Assembly: GCF_016106035.1 (NCBI RefSeq)
Contig: NZ_JADKPZ010000007.1
Span: 1 to 64,000, forward strand
Length of the DNA stretch: 64,000 bases
From: Arcobacter vandammei
GTDB lineage: Bacteria > Campylobacterota > Campylobacteria > Campylobacterales > Arcobacteraceae
Direction: 5' to 3'
Numbering within the stretch: position 1 is the first letter of the stretch; every line of letters starts with the position of its first letter. Both the position numbers and the translations under genes were made by a program. The notes beneath the pieces are model-generated. The model saw nothing but the letters and a program-made list of their open reading frames with translations, was not told the origin of the DNA and ran no database searches. Below, piece by piece: positions 8,315-16,992 of this stretch.

Positions 8315-10024
8315 ATGAGAAAATTTTTTGGTCAATATAAATCATACTATAAAAACTACAAACTAGAGATTTTTTATGCTTTAATAGGAATATTACTTGT
8401 AGCTCTAGCAACTGCTGGAACAGCTTATGCAATTCAACCTTTGCTTGATGATATTTTTATAAATAAAGATATAGAAATGCTATATCTTATGCCAATTATT
8501 GTAGTTATTTTATATGCTGCAAAAGGTTTTGGTGGATATATTCAAGCTTATTTTATCTCATTTATTGGTCAAGATATTACAAGACAAGTAAGAGATAGAC
8601 TATTTTCTCATGTTTTAAAACTAGACCTAGAATTTTTTCAAAAAACTCACGGTGGAGAGCTAGTTAGCCGAATAATAAATGATATAAATAGAATTCAAAG
8701 TGCTGTTTCTAATTATTTAGCTGAAATGCTTAGAGAAAGTTTAACAATAGTAGCTTTAATATCTTTAGTAATTTATAGATCTCCAGAGCTGGCTTTTTAC
8801 GGACTTGTTGTACTTCCTTTAGCTGTTTACCCTTTAACTCTACTGGCAAAAAGAATGAAGAAACTATCTTTTAAATCTCAAGAGAGCAACTCTGATATAA
8901 CTTCAAGTTTAACTGAATCTTTTAATAATATTGAAATAATAAAAGCAAATGGAACAGAAAATCTTGAGGCAAAAAAATTTAGCATTTTAAATATGATTTT
9001 CTTTAAATACAATATGAAAGCAGTTAAAACAAATGAGCTTACATCACCTATTATGGAGACTTTAGGAGCAGTTGCTTTTGGTGCTGTTATTTTAGTTGGT
9101 GGAAGCCATGTTGTAAATGGTGAACTTACAACTGGAGAATTTAGCTCATTTATAGCCGCACTATTTATGCTTTATACTCCAATAAAAAGAATTTCTGGTC
9201 TATATAATAAAATGCAAGATGCAATAGCAGCAAATGAAAGAATTAATAATATTTTTTCAAAACAAGCAAAAATATTATCAGGAAATATTGAAAAGCTAGA
9301 AGAGATAAACAAAATAAATTTTAAAAATATCACTTTAAAATATGATGATTTTGAGGCTTTAAAAAATATAAATCTTGAAGTAAATAAAGGTGAAATTTTT
9401 GCACTTGTTGGAGATAGTGGTGGTGGAAAATCATCTTTAATAAACCTACTTGTTAGGTTTTATGATGTAAATAGTGGAGAGATTTTATTTGATAATATTA
9501 ATATAAAAGACATTTCTCTACAAGAACTTAGAAAACAAATATCAATAGTAACTCAAAGAGTTTATATTTTTAATGACTCAATAGCTGCAAATGTATCATA
9601 TGGTGAAGAACTAGATGAATTAAAAGTTATAGAAGCTCTAAAACAAGCTCATGCTTATGATTTTGTAATGAAAACAAAACAGGGAATTAATACTGTTTTA
9701 GATGAATTTGGAACAAACTTAAGTGGAGGGCAAAGACAAAGAATTGCAATTGCAAGAGCTTTGTACAAGAACCCAAAAATTCTAATACTAGATGAAGCAA
9801 CTTCAGCTTTAGATAATAAAAGCGAAGGAATTATTAGTGAAGTAATTGAAGAAGTTAGTCGTGATAGAATAACTTTTATAATAGCTCACAGATTAAGCAC
9901 AATAAAAAATGCTTCAAAAATTGCTGTATTTAAAAGCGGTGAAATAGTGGATATTGGAACTCAAGAAGAGCTTTTAAATTCAAGTTTAGAATATCAAAGA
10001 TTATACAATTCAGCAAATCTTTGA
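8315..10024 (+). CDS. MsbA-like ABC exporter (fused permease and ATPase)
   Basis: This 569-residue half-transporter has about six transmembrane helices in residues 1-300, then an ATPase with Walker A GDSGGGKSS, signature LSGGQRQR, Walker B ILILDEATSALD and the H-loop IAHR. It matches MsbA-type lipid A or lipid exporters. The position just upstream of pyrD, an M16 peptidase and dapA is the same as for msbA in Campylobacter jejuni, which supports a lipid A core flippase role. The ATG follows a TTAGGAAAG ribosome site. Confidence 0.9.
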   Translation: MRKFFGQYKSYYKNYKLEIFYALIGILLVALATAGTAYAIQPLLDDIFINKDIEMLYLMPIIVVILYAAKGFGGYIQAYFISFIGQDITRQVRDRLFSHVLKLDLEFFQKTHGGELVSRIINDINRIQSAVSNYLAEMLRESLTIVALISLVIYRSPELAFYGLVVLPLAVYPLTLLAKRMKKLSFKSQESNSDITSSLTESFNNIEIIKANGTENLEAKKFSILNMIFFKYNMKAVKTNELTSPIMETLGAVAFGAVILVGGSHVVNGELTTGEFSSFIAALFMLYTPIKRISGLYNKMQDAIAANERINNIFSKQAKILSGNIEKLEEINKINFKNITLKYDDFEALKNINLEVNKGEIFALVGDSGGGKSSLINLLVRFYDVNSGEILFDNINIKDISLQELRKQISIVTQRVYIFNDSIAANVSYGEELDELKVIEALKQAHAYDFVMKTKQGINTVLDEFGTNLSGGQRQRIAIARALYKNPKILILDEATSALDNKSEGIISEVIEEVSRDRITFIIAHRLSTIKNASKIAVFKSGEIVDIGTQEELLNSSLEYQRLYNSANL

Positions 10025-10057
10025 TAATATATATTAATTTTATAAAAAGGAACACCT

Positions 10058-11116
10058 TTGTTTAGCTATGAAAATCTAAAAAAAATACTCTTTTTACTAG
10101 AGCCAGAAAAAGCCCACCATTTGGCTGAATGTGGTTTAAAAGTTGTTGGAAAATGTAAGATTTTAAGAAATTATTATGAGAAGAAAAACTATATTTGCGA
10201 TTCTAAACTAAATCAAGAACTTTTTGGTGTGAAGTTTGAAAATCCTGTAGGTCTTGCTGCTGGATTTGATAAAAATGCAACTATGGTAAAAGCTATGAAA
10301 AGTATGGGATTTGGTTTTACAGAAATAGGAACTATGACTCCAATGCCTCAAGATGGAAACCCAAAACCAAGAATGTTTAGATACCCAGAAGCAAAATCTG
10401 TACAAAATGCTATGGGATTTAATAATCTTGGAGCTCATACAGTTTTAAAAAATCTTAAAAAAATTGGTAATTTTCCACTTCCTTTAGGAATTAATGTTGG
10501 AAAAAACAAAAATACTCCAGAAGAGTATGCACTAAGTGATTACAAAACTTTAATTAAAAAATTTGAAAGTTTAGCTGATTATTTAGTAATAAATATCTCA
10601 AGTCCAAATACTCCAAATTTAAGAGATTTACAAAATGAGAAGTTTATATCTGAGCTTTTTTCTATGGCAAAAACTCTTACAAGTAAACCAATTTTACTAA
10701 AAATTGCTCCTGATATGGAAGTGCAAACTGCTATTGAGCTATGTAAAACTGCTGTAAATAGTGGAGCTGCTGGAATTATTGCAACAAACACAACTATTGA
10801 TTATAGTCTAGTAGCAAATTGCAAAGATTTTGGTGGATTAAGTGGGGCTTGTCTAAGTGAAAAATCGGCACTTTTATTTAAAGAAATAGCAAAAGAGTTA
10901 TTTGGAAAAGCTATTTTAATAAGTGTTGGTGGTATTTTTACAGGAAAACAAGCTTATGAGAGAATAAAAAATGGAGCTTCTTTAGTTCAAGTATATTCTA
11001 GTTTAGTTTTTGAAGGCCCTTCAATGGTAAGAAAAATAAACCAAGAGTTATTAGAGCTATTAAAAGCAGATGGTTTTGATAATATTTATGAAGCAATTGG
11101 AGCAAATTTAAGATAA
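10058..11116 (+). CDS. pyrD: Dihydroorotate dehydrogenase (quinone), class 2
   Basis: PyrD oxidises dihydroorotate to orotate in pyrimidine synthesis, passing electrons to quinone at the inner membrane. The protein has the class 2 N-terminal amphipathic region (PEKAHHLAE), the FMN-binding VGLAAGFDKNA stretch, NVGKN, the NISSPNTPNLR segment with the catalytic serine, and the phosphate-binding SVGGIFTG near the C-terminus. The start is TTG, 7 bases after AAAAAGG. Its stop overlaps the next start (TAATG). Confidence 0.95.
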   Translation: MFSYENLKKILFLLEPEKAHHLAECGLKVVGKCKILRNYYEKKNYICDSKLNQELFGVKFENPVGLAAGFDKNATMVKAMKSMGFGFTEIGTMTPMPQDGNPKPRMFRYPEAKSVQNAMGFNNLGAHTVLKNLKKIGNFPLPLGINVGKNKNTPEEYALSDYKTLIKKFESLADYLVINISSPNTPNLRDLQNEKFISELFSMAKTLTSKPILLKIAPDMEVQTAIELCKTAVNSGAAGIIATNTTIDYSLVANCKDFGGLSGACLSEKSALLFKEIAKELFGKAILISVGGIFTGKQAYERIKNGASLVQVYSSLVFEGPSMVRKINQELLELLKADGFDNIYEAIGANLR

Positions 11117-12429
11117 TGAAAAGTTTTTTAAAAATTTTTATATCTATTATTTTTATTGGAGAGTTTATGAGTGCAAATAGTTTGCCAAATTATTATACAA
11201 AAAATTTAGAAAATGGATTGCAAATTGTTGCTATTCCTATGGATAACAATACAAATGTAGTATCTGTTGATGTTTTTTACAAAGTTGGAAGTAGAAATGA
11301 AGTTATGGGAAAAAGTGGAATAGCTCATATGCTTGAACACTTAAATTTCAAATCTACAAAAAATCTAAAAGCTGGAGAGTTTGATGAAGTAGTAAAAGGT
11401 TTTGGTGGAGTAAACAATGCAGGAACTAGCTTTGATTACACACACTATTTTATAAAAACTGCTTCAAAAAATACAGATAAATCTTTAGAACTTTTTGCAG
11501 AACTTATGCAAAATTTAACTCTAAAAGATGAAGAGTTTCAACCTGAACGAGATGTTGTAGCAGAAGAAAGACGTTGGAGAACAGACAACAATCCTATGGG
11601 ATATTTACAGTTTAGAGTTTTTAACAATACTTTTACATATCATCCTTATCACTGGACACCAATTGGTTTTATGGATGATATAAAAAACTGGAGTATTGAA
11701 GATATAAAAGATTTCCACTCTACATATTATCAACCAAAAAATGCAATAGTTTTAGTTGCTGGAGATATAAAAAAAGATGATGTTTTTTCAATGGTTGAAA
11801 AACATTTTAAAGATATAAAAAATACAAAAGAGATACCAAACTCTATTCATATGCTTGAGCCAAAACAAGACGGAGAAAAAAGAGGTATTATAAATAAAGA
11901 GTCAAATGTACAAATGCTAAGTATGACTTATCATATTCCAAATTTTGAACACGAAGACCAAGTAGCTTTAAGTGCTTTATCTCAGCTTCTAAGTAGCGGA
12001 AAATCTTCAATCTTACAAAAAGTTTTAGTAGATGAAAAAAGATTAGCAAACTCTGTATATGCTTATAATATGGAGCTAAAAGACCCTGGTATATTTATGT
12101 TTATGGCTGTTGCAAATGAAAATATTGATGCTTTAAAAATAGAAAAAGAGATTTTAGATATAATATCAAAAATTCAAAAAGGTGAAATAAAAGAGAAAGA
12201 TTTAGAAAAGCTTAAAATAAATACAAAAGCTGATTTTATCTACTCTTTGGAAAGCTCAAGTGATGTAGCTTCACTTTTTGGAACTTATCTTGTACGAGAC
12301 AATATCAAACCTCTTTTAGAGTATGAAGAAAATTTAGAGAAGCTAAAAGTTGAAGATATTGTTGAAGTTGCAAAAAAATATTTAATAAAAGAGAACTCAA
12401 CAACTCTTATTTTAAAAGATAAAAATTAA
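11116..12429 (+). CDS. Secreted M16-family zinc metallopeptidase
   Basis: The inverted zinc motif HMLEH (His71, Glu74, His75), with the downstream acidic ligand in DVVAEERR, identifies an M16 (pitrilysin/PqqL-type) protease. The 437-residue length is that of one active-plus-inactive domain pair. An N-terminal hydrophobic signal (residues 1-20, ending MSA) suggests a periplasmic location. The gene is translationally coupled to pyrD and sits before dapA, the same arrangement as in Campylobacter. Substrates are unknown; related proteins degrade small peptides. Confidence 0.9.
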   Translation: MKSFLKIFISIIFIGEFMSANSLPNYYTKNLENGLQIVAIPMDNNTNVVSVDVFYKVGSRNEVMGKSGIAHMLEHLNFKSTKNLKAGEFDEVVKGFGGVNNAGTSFDYTHYFIKTASKNTDKSLELFAELMQNLTLKDEEFQPERDVVAEERRWRTDNNPMGYLQFRVFNNTFTYHPYHWTPIGFMDDIKNWSIEDIKDFHSTYYQPKNAIVLVAGDIKKDDVFSMVEKHFKDIKNTKEIPNSIHMLEPKQDGEKRGIINKESNVQMLSMTYHIPNFEHEDQVALSALSQLLSSGKSSILQKVLVDEKRLANSVYAYNMELKDPGIFMFMAVANENIDALKIEKEILDIISKIQKGEIKEKDLEKLKINTKADFIYSLESSSDVASLFGTYLVRDNIKPLLEYEENLEKLKVEDIVEVAKKYLIKENSTTLILKDKN

Positions 12430-12442
12430 AAAAAGGAAAAAT

Positions 12443-13330
12443 ATGGATACCATTATTGGCTCTATGACTGCTCTAATTACCCCATTTAAAAATGGAAAAG
12501 TTGATTTAGAAAAATATGAATCTTTAATAAAAAGACAAATTGCAAATGGTGTTGATGCTGTTTCACCTGTTGGAACAACAGGTGAAAGTGCTACACTTTC
12601 TCATCAAGAACACAAAGAGTGTATAGAAGTTGCTGTTGCTACTTGTAAAAATACAAAAGTAAAAGTTCTTGCAGGTGCTGGGTCAAACGCAACACATGAA
12701 GCCTGTGATATTGCAAAATTTGCACAAGAAGTGGGTGCAGATGGAATTTTATCTATTGCACCTTATTACAATAAACCAACTCAAGAGGGACTTTATCAAC
12801 ACTATAAAACAATAGCACAAAGTGTTGAGATTCCTTTTATGCTTTATAATGTTCCAGGAAGAACTGGAGTTGATTTATTACCAGAAACGGCAATAAAACT
12901 TTTTGACGATGTAAAAAATATCTATGGAATAAAAGAAGCAACTGGAAGCTTAGAAAGAGCGACTTCTATAATATCTCAAAGAGAAGATTTTATGGTATTT
13001 TCAGGAGATGATAGTGTTGATTTTCCAATGCTTGCAAGTGGAGCAAAAGGTATAATTTCAGTTACAGCAAATTTAGTTCCAGATTTAAAATCAAAACTTG
13101 TAAAATATGCTATGAGTGGAGATTTTGCAACAGCTTTAAAAATTCATAATGATCTGTTTGAATTAAATAAAGTTCTATTTTGTGAAAGTAATCCAATCCC
13201 AATAAAAGCAGCTATGTATTTAAGTGGGCTATTGGATAGTTTAGAATTTAGACTTCCACTAACAAGCCCAAGCAAAGAGACTTTAGAAAAATTAGAAAAA
13301 ATATTAAAAAAATACGAGGTAGTTAAATAA
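12443..13330 (+). CDS. dapA: 4-hydroxy-tetrahydrodipicolinate synthase DapA
   Basis: DapA condenses pyruvate with aspartate semialdehyde, the first committed step towards diaminopimelate and lysine. The Schiff-base lysine is Lys164 in IKEATG, the proton-relay tyrosine is Tyr135 in YNVPGRTG, and the TT pair (45-46) lies in GTTGES. The length of 295 residues is typical. An AAAAAGGA ribosome site precedes the ATG, and the stop overlaps the next gene's start (TAATG). Confidence 0.96.
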   Translation: MDTIIGSMTALITPFKNGKVDLEKYESLIKRQIANGVDAVSPVGTTGESATLSHQEHKECIEVAVATCKNTKVKVLAGAGSNATHEACDIAKFAQEVGADGILSIAPYYNKPTQEGLYQHYKTIAQSVEIPFMLYNVPGRTGVDLLPETAIKLFDDVKNIYGIKEATGSLERATSIISQREDFMVFSGDDSVDFPMLASGAKGIISVTANLVPDLKSKLVKYAMSGDFATALKIHNDLFELNKVLFCESNPIPIKAAMYLSGLLDSLEFRLPLTSPSKETLEKLEKILKKYEVVK

Positions 13331-14109
13331 TGAATAGCTTTATGAAGGGTAAAACTTTAGTAATTTCTGGTGGTACAAAGGGTATTGGTAAAGAGTGTGT
13401 TTACAAATTTGCAAGTAATGGTGTAAATGTAGCATTTACTTACAATTCAAATGGAGAAATAGCAGAAGAAATCTGCAAAGATGTTGAAGCAAAATTTGGT
13501 GTAAAATGTCGTGCATATCCATTTAATATCTTAGAGCCTGAACTTTATAAAGAGCTTTTTGATGAAATTGATAAAGATTTTGATAGAGTTGATTTCTTTA
13601 TCTCAAATGCAATGATTTATGGTCGTGCTGTTGTTGGTGGATATGGTAAATTTATGAAATTAAAACCAAGAGGTTTAAACAATATTTATACAGCAACAGT
13701 TAATGCTTTTGTTTGTGGAGCTCAACAAGCAGCAAAAAGAATGCAAAAAATTGGTGGTGGGGCTATTGTTTCACTTTCATCAACTGGAAATTTAGTATAT
13801 ATTGAAAACTATGCAGGTCATGGTACAAATAAAGCAGCTGTTGAAGCAATGGTAAGATATGCTGCAAATGAGTTAGGAGAGTTTGGAATTAGAGTAAATG
13901 CAGTTTCTGGTGGTCCTATTGATACAGATGCACTAAAAGCATTTACAAACTATGAAGAGGTAAAAGCTGCAACTGCTGAATACTCTCCATTAAGTAGGAT
14001 AGGACAACCTGAAGATTTAGCACAATCATGTTATTTCCTATGTACAAATGATGCTTCTTGGATTACAGGTCATACATTAATAGTTGATGGTGGGACAACT
14101 TTTAGATAA
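13330..14109 (+). CDS. SDR-family oxidoreductase, likely FabL-type enoyl-ACP reductase
   Basis: The cofactor motif GGTKGIG (14-20) marks a short-chain dehydrogenase. The catalytic pair is Tyr161 and Lys168 in YAGHGTNK, a Y-x6-K spacing. Ordinary SDRs use Y-x3-K; the x6 spacing is the mark of enoyl-ACP reductases FabI and FabL, and the N-terminal glycine motif is closer to FabL of Bacillus. The final step of fatty acid elongation is the likely role. The gene is translationally coupled to dapA and pgsA; a reductase in this place is also seen after dapA in Campylobacter. A non-lipid role cannot be ruled out. Confidence 0.8.
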   Translation: MNSFMKGKTLVISGGTKGIGKECVYKFASNGVNVAFTYNSNGEIAEEICKDVEAKFGVKCRAYPFNILEPELYKELFDEIDKDFDRVDFFISNAMIYGRAVVGGYGKFMKLKPRGLNNIYTATVNAFVCGAQQAAKRMQKIGGGAIVSLSSTGNLVYIENYAGHGTNKAAVEAMVRYAANELGEFGIRVNAVSGGPIDTDALKAFTNYEEVKAATAEYSPLSRIGQPEDLAQSCYFLCTNDASWITGHTLIVDGGTTFR

Positions 14110-14651
14110 TGAAAAAGGCTTTAAACCTACCAAATATCTTGGCTCTATTTAGAATAGCCCTAGCACCTTTGATGCTATGGTTCTTCATAGATAGAGATAA
14201 TACACTTTTCTCTTCTTGGCATCCATCTTGGTTTGACTATTTTGCTGGACTTATTTTTGTAATCGCTTCGGTTACTGATTTTTTTGATGGCTTTATAGCT
14301 AGAGCTTGGGATCAAATGACAAAACTAGGTGGAATATTAGACCCACTTGCAGATAAAATGCTAGTTCTTGCTGGATTTTTAGGTCTTATGGCAATAGATA
14401 GAGCTAGTGTTTGGGCTGTTTTTTTAATACTTTCAAGAGAGTTTTTTATAACAGGACTTAGAGTTGTTGCTGTTAGTGAAGGAAAAAATGTAGCATCTAC
14501 AATGGCTGGAAAAGTAAAAACTGTAGCACAAATGTTTGCTATTGGATTTTTGATTATGAACTGGCCTTATGCAACAGCACTTTTATGGTTTGCAGTTGCT
14601 TTAACTCTATATTCTGGATATGAATATACAAGAGATTATTTCAAAATTTAA
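14109..14651 (+). CDS. pgsA: CDP-diacylglycerol-glycerol-3-phosphate 3-phosphatidyltransferase
   Basis: PgsA makes phosphatidylglycerol phosphate at the inner membrane. The CDP-alcohol phosphotransferase motif D-G-x2-A-R-x8-G-x3-D-x3-D is complete: Asp60, Gly61, Ala64, Arg65, Gly74, Asp78, Asp82. The 180-residue length and about four hydrophobic segments fit. The start overlaps the upstream stop (TAATG), placing pgsA in the same lipid/envelope operon, followed 9 bases later by rseP. Confidence 0.94.
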   Translation: MKKALNLPNILALFRIALAPLMLWFFIDRDNTLFSSWHPSWFDYFAGLIFVIASVTDFFDGFIARAWDQMTKLGGILDPLADKMLVLAGFLGLMAIDRASVWAVFLILSREFFITGLRVVAVSEGKNVASTMAGKVKTVAQMFAIGFLIMNWPYATALLWFAVALTLYSGYEYTRDYFKI

Positions 14652-14660
14652 AGGCTTTTT

Positions 14661-15719
14661 TTGGGTACCATTACTTTCTTACTAGTTTTATCATTTTTAG
14701 TATTTTTTCATGAATTAGGACACTTTTTAGCTGCTAGATTTTTTGGTGTAAAAGTTGAAAAATTTTCAATAGGTTTTGGAAAAGCAATTTATAGCAAATA
14801 TTGGGCTGGGACAACTTGGCAATTTGCGATGATTCCACTTGGTGGATATGTACAAATGAAAGGACAAGATGATTCAAAACCTACTTTAGTAGAGAGTGGA
14901 AATGACTCTTATAATACAAAAAAACCTTGGCAAAGAATTATTATTTTATTTGCTGGTCCTTTTGCAAACTTTCTACTTGCCTTTATTTTATATTTTGCAA
15001 TTGCAAATCTTGGAGCAAATGTTTTAAGTGCAAAAATTGGAAATATTCAAGAAAATTCCCCTGCTTTTATAGCTGGACTTCAAGCAAATGATGAGATTAT
15101 TAGAATAAATGAACAAGATATAAAATCTTGGGATGATATAGGAAAGATTATCACTACAACTGAGGGTGCTTTACAATTTTTTGTAAAAAGAGATAATCAA
15201 ATTTTAACTAAAGTAATAGCACCTCATATTAGTGATAGCCAAAATATGTTTAGAGAAAATATCAAAAAAAGAATGATAGGAATCTCTCCTGTTGGAGAAG
15301 TTACAACTTTAGAATTAAGCTTTACAGAGTCTCTTAGCTTTGCTTATGAGAAGACTATTTTTGCTTCAACTATGATTTTTCAAGGAGTTCAAAAACTAAT
15401 CTCTGGAATTATTCCATCTAGCGAAATTGGTGGAGTTATTACTATTGGAAAAGTTATATCAGATGCTAGTGAAAGCTCACTTATTGCACTTTTAACAATA
15501 ACAGCTTTAATCTCTGTAAACTTAGGAGTTTTAAATCTTCTTCCAATTCCTGCACTTGATGGTGGGCATATTATGTTTAATCTATATGAGATGATAGCAA
15601 GAAGAAAACCAAGTGAGCAGGTTTTTATGTTTTTAACAATATTAGGTTGGATAATTTTAGGAAGTCTTATGCTTCTTGGAATTTATAACGATATAAATAG
15701 AATTTTTTTAAATAATTAA
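14661..15719 (+). CDS. rseP: Site-2 intramembrane zinc protease RseP
   Basis: RseP cleaves transmembrane segments, classically anti-sigma factors and signal peptide remnants. The zinc motif HELGH (17-21) lies in the first transmembrane helix, a single PDZ domain spans about residues 120-200, and the C-terminal metal-ligand motif LDGGH is present. At 352 residues with one PDZ domain it is the shorter type. The chosen start is TTG, seven bases after AAAGG. No sigma-E or RseA homologue is in the window. Confidence 0.93.
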   Translation: MGTITFLLVLSFLVFFHELGHFLAARFFGVKVEKFSIGFGKAIYSKYWAGTTWQFAMIPLGGYVQMKGQDDSKPTLVESGNDSYNTKKPWQRIIILFAGPFANFLLAFILYFAIANLGANVLSAKIGNIQENSPAFIAGLQANDEIIRINEQDIKSWDDIGKIITTTEGALQFFVKRDNQILTKVIAPHISDSQNMFRENIKKRMIGISPVGEVTTLELSFTESLSFAYEKTIFASTMIFQGVQKLISGIIPSSEIGGVITIGKVISDASESSLIALLTITALISVNLGVLNLLPIPALDGGHIMFNLYEMIARRKPSEQVFMFLTILGWIILGSLMLLGIYNDINRIFLNN

Positions 15720-15727
15720 GGGTTTTT

Positions 15728-16408
15728 ATGACAAAAGATATTGCAACAAGAAATTTAAATGATTTAATAACAAAAGTTGAAGCAGCAAGATTAAGAGTAA
15801 GTGAACACCATATTGTAAAAATTGTTGGTATATCAAAATATTCAACAAGTGGTGATATAAAAATGCTTTATAGTGTAGGTCAAAGAGCTTTTGGAGAAAA
15901 CAAAGTTCAAGATTTAAAAGATAAAAGTGAAGTTTTAGATGAATTTCCAATAGAGTGGCATTTTGTTGGAACACTACAAAAAAATAAGATTAATAATCTA
16001 ATTGATTTAAATCCTGTTTTAGTTCACTCTTTAGACTCTTTAGAATTGGCAAATGAACTAAACAAAAAGCTAGAAATTAAAAATAAAAAAATGTCATGTC
16101 TTCTTCAAATAAACTCAAGCTATGAAGATACTAAAAGCGGTGTTGATCCAAAAGATGCTATTAATATTTATAAACAAATTTTAGAAACTTGCCCAAATAT
16201 AACTCTAAAAGGTGTTATGACGATTGGAGCAAATAGTGAAGATGAAGCAAAAATCAAAGAGTCATTTATAATTACAAAAAAGATATTTGATGATTTAAAA
16301 GAGTTTAATCCTATGTACTGTTCTATGGGAATGAGCGGTGATTTTGAACTAGCAATTGCTTGTGGTTCAAACTTAATTAGAGTTGGTTCAACATTATTTA
16401 AAAACTAA
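15728..16408 (+). CDS. PLP homeostasis protein (YggS/PLPBP family)
   Basis: This 226-residue protein is of the YggS/PROSC family, a single-domain alanine-racemase-like barrel that binds pyridoxal phosphate without known catalysis and buffers PLP. The PLP lysine lies in IVGISKYS, and FGENKVQD, EWHFVGTLQKNK and SMGMSGDFELAI are family signatures. It follows rseP by 8 bases and appears to be the last gene of the operon, closed by a hairpin. Confidence 0.93.
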   Translation: MTKDIATRNLNDLITKVEAARLRVSEHHIVKIVGISKYSTSGDIKMLYSVGQRAFGENKVQDLKDKSEVLDEFPIEWHFVGTLQKNKINNLIDLNPVLVHSLDSLELANELNKKLEIKNKKMSCLLQINSSYEDTKSGVDPKDAINIYKQILETCPNITLKGVMTIGANSEDEAKIKESFIITKKIFDDLKEFNPMYCSMGMSGDFELAIACGSNLIRVGSTLFKN

Positions 16409-16434
16409 AATATAAGATTTTTCTTATTTTTTAG
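16405..16434 (+). terminator. Operon-end terminator after the YggS-like gene
   Basis: Arms CTAAAATATAAG (16405-16416) and CTTATTTTTTAG (16423-16434) pair over 12 bases with one mismatch, and the right arm is T-rich. It begins at the stop codon. Confidence 0.65.
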
Positions 16435-16527
16435 TCAAAAAATCTAAATATTCTAAAAAATTAATAACTTTTTAATAATTTTTCTTCTGTAAGCCCCTAA
16501 ATTTCAGCTTTATTAAAGTTTTTTTAC

Positions 16528-16533
16528 TATAAA
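16528..16533 (+). promoter_or_regulatory. Likely -10 box of the HU gene
   Basis: TATAAA is preceded by T-rich DNA with no -35 box, the usual Campylobacterota housekeeping promoter form. It lies 34 bases before the ATG, with an AAAAAGGAG ribosome site between. Confidence 0.5.
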
Positions 16534-16567
16534 GTTTTCTCAATTTATTTTTAAAAAGGAGTTTTAC

Positions 16568-16843
16568 ATGAACAAGGCTGAATTTATTGATGCAGTAGCT
16601 GCAAAAGCTGGATTATCTAAAAAAGATGCAAAAGGTGCAGTTGATGCAGTATTAGATACTATTACTGAGGCTTTAGTTAAAAAAGATTCTGTAAGTTTTA
16701 TCGGTTTTGGTACATTCTCAACTGCAGATAGAGCAGCTAGAACTGCAAAAGTTCCAGGAACAACAAAAACTGTTGAAGTACCAGCTACAACTGTTGCTAA
16801 ATTTAAAGTTGGAAAAGCTTTAAAAGACGCTGTTGCTAAATAA
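16568..16843 (+). CDS. hup: HU-family DNA-binding protein
   Basis: A 91-residue histone-like protein with the HU arrangement: MNKAEFIDAVAAKAGLSKKDA helix region, GFGTFS turn and the beta-arm with proline tip (residues about 50-75). HU bends and compacts DNA as a dimer. It has a strong ribosome site, its own promoter and a clear terminator, fitting high expression as a single-gene unit. Confidence 0.95.
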   Translation: MNKAEFIDAVAAKAGLSKKDAKGAVDAVLDTITEALVKKDSVSFIGFGTFSTADRAARTAKVPGTTKTVEVPATTVAKFKVGKALKDAVAK

Positions 16844-16847
16844 TTCT

Positions 16848-16882
16848 AAAAAGGCTAAACCTTTTTAGAGTTTGGCTTTTTT
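16848..16882 (+). terminator. Rho-independent terminator of HU gene
   Basis: A 13-bp stem (16848-16860 with 16870-16882) containing the GGCTAAAC/GTTTGGCT core with two G-T pairs, a 9-base loop and a T-tract. It starts five bases after the stop codon. Confidence 0.85.
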
Positions 16883-16956
16883 ATAAAATCTTCAAAATTT
16901 ATCTCTCTTTTCTCTTTTTTCTAATTTTTCTTTGTATTAAAATAGTTTTTTTTGGA

Positions 16957-16962
16957 TATAAT
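16957..16962 (+). promoter_or_regulatory. -10 box of the flagellin-like gene
   Basis: TATAAT preceded by phased T-tracts (TTTTTTTT at about 16946-16953 and earlier runs). It lies 30 bases before the ATG. No GC-rich sigma-54 or typical sigma-28 element is visible. Confidence 0.55.
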
Positions 16963-16992
16963 TTATAAAATAATATTTATATAGGATTAAAT

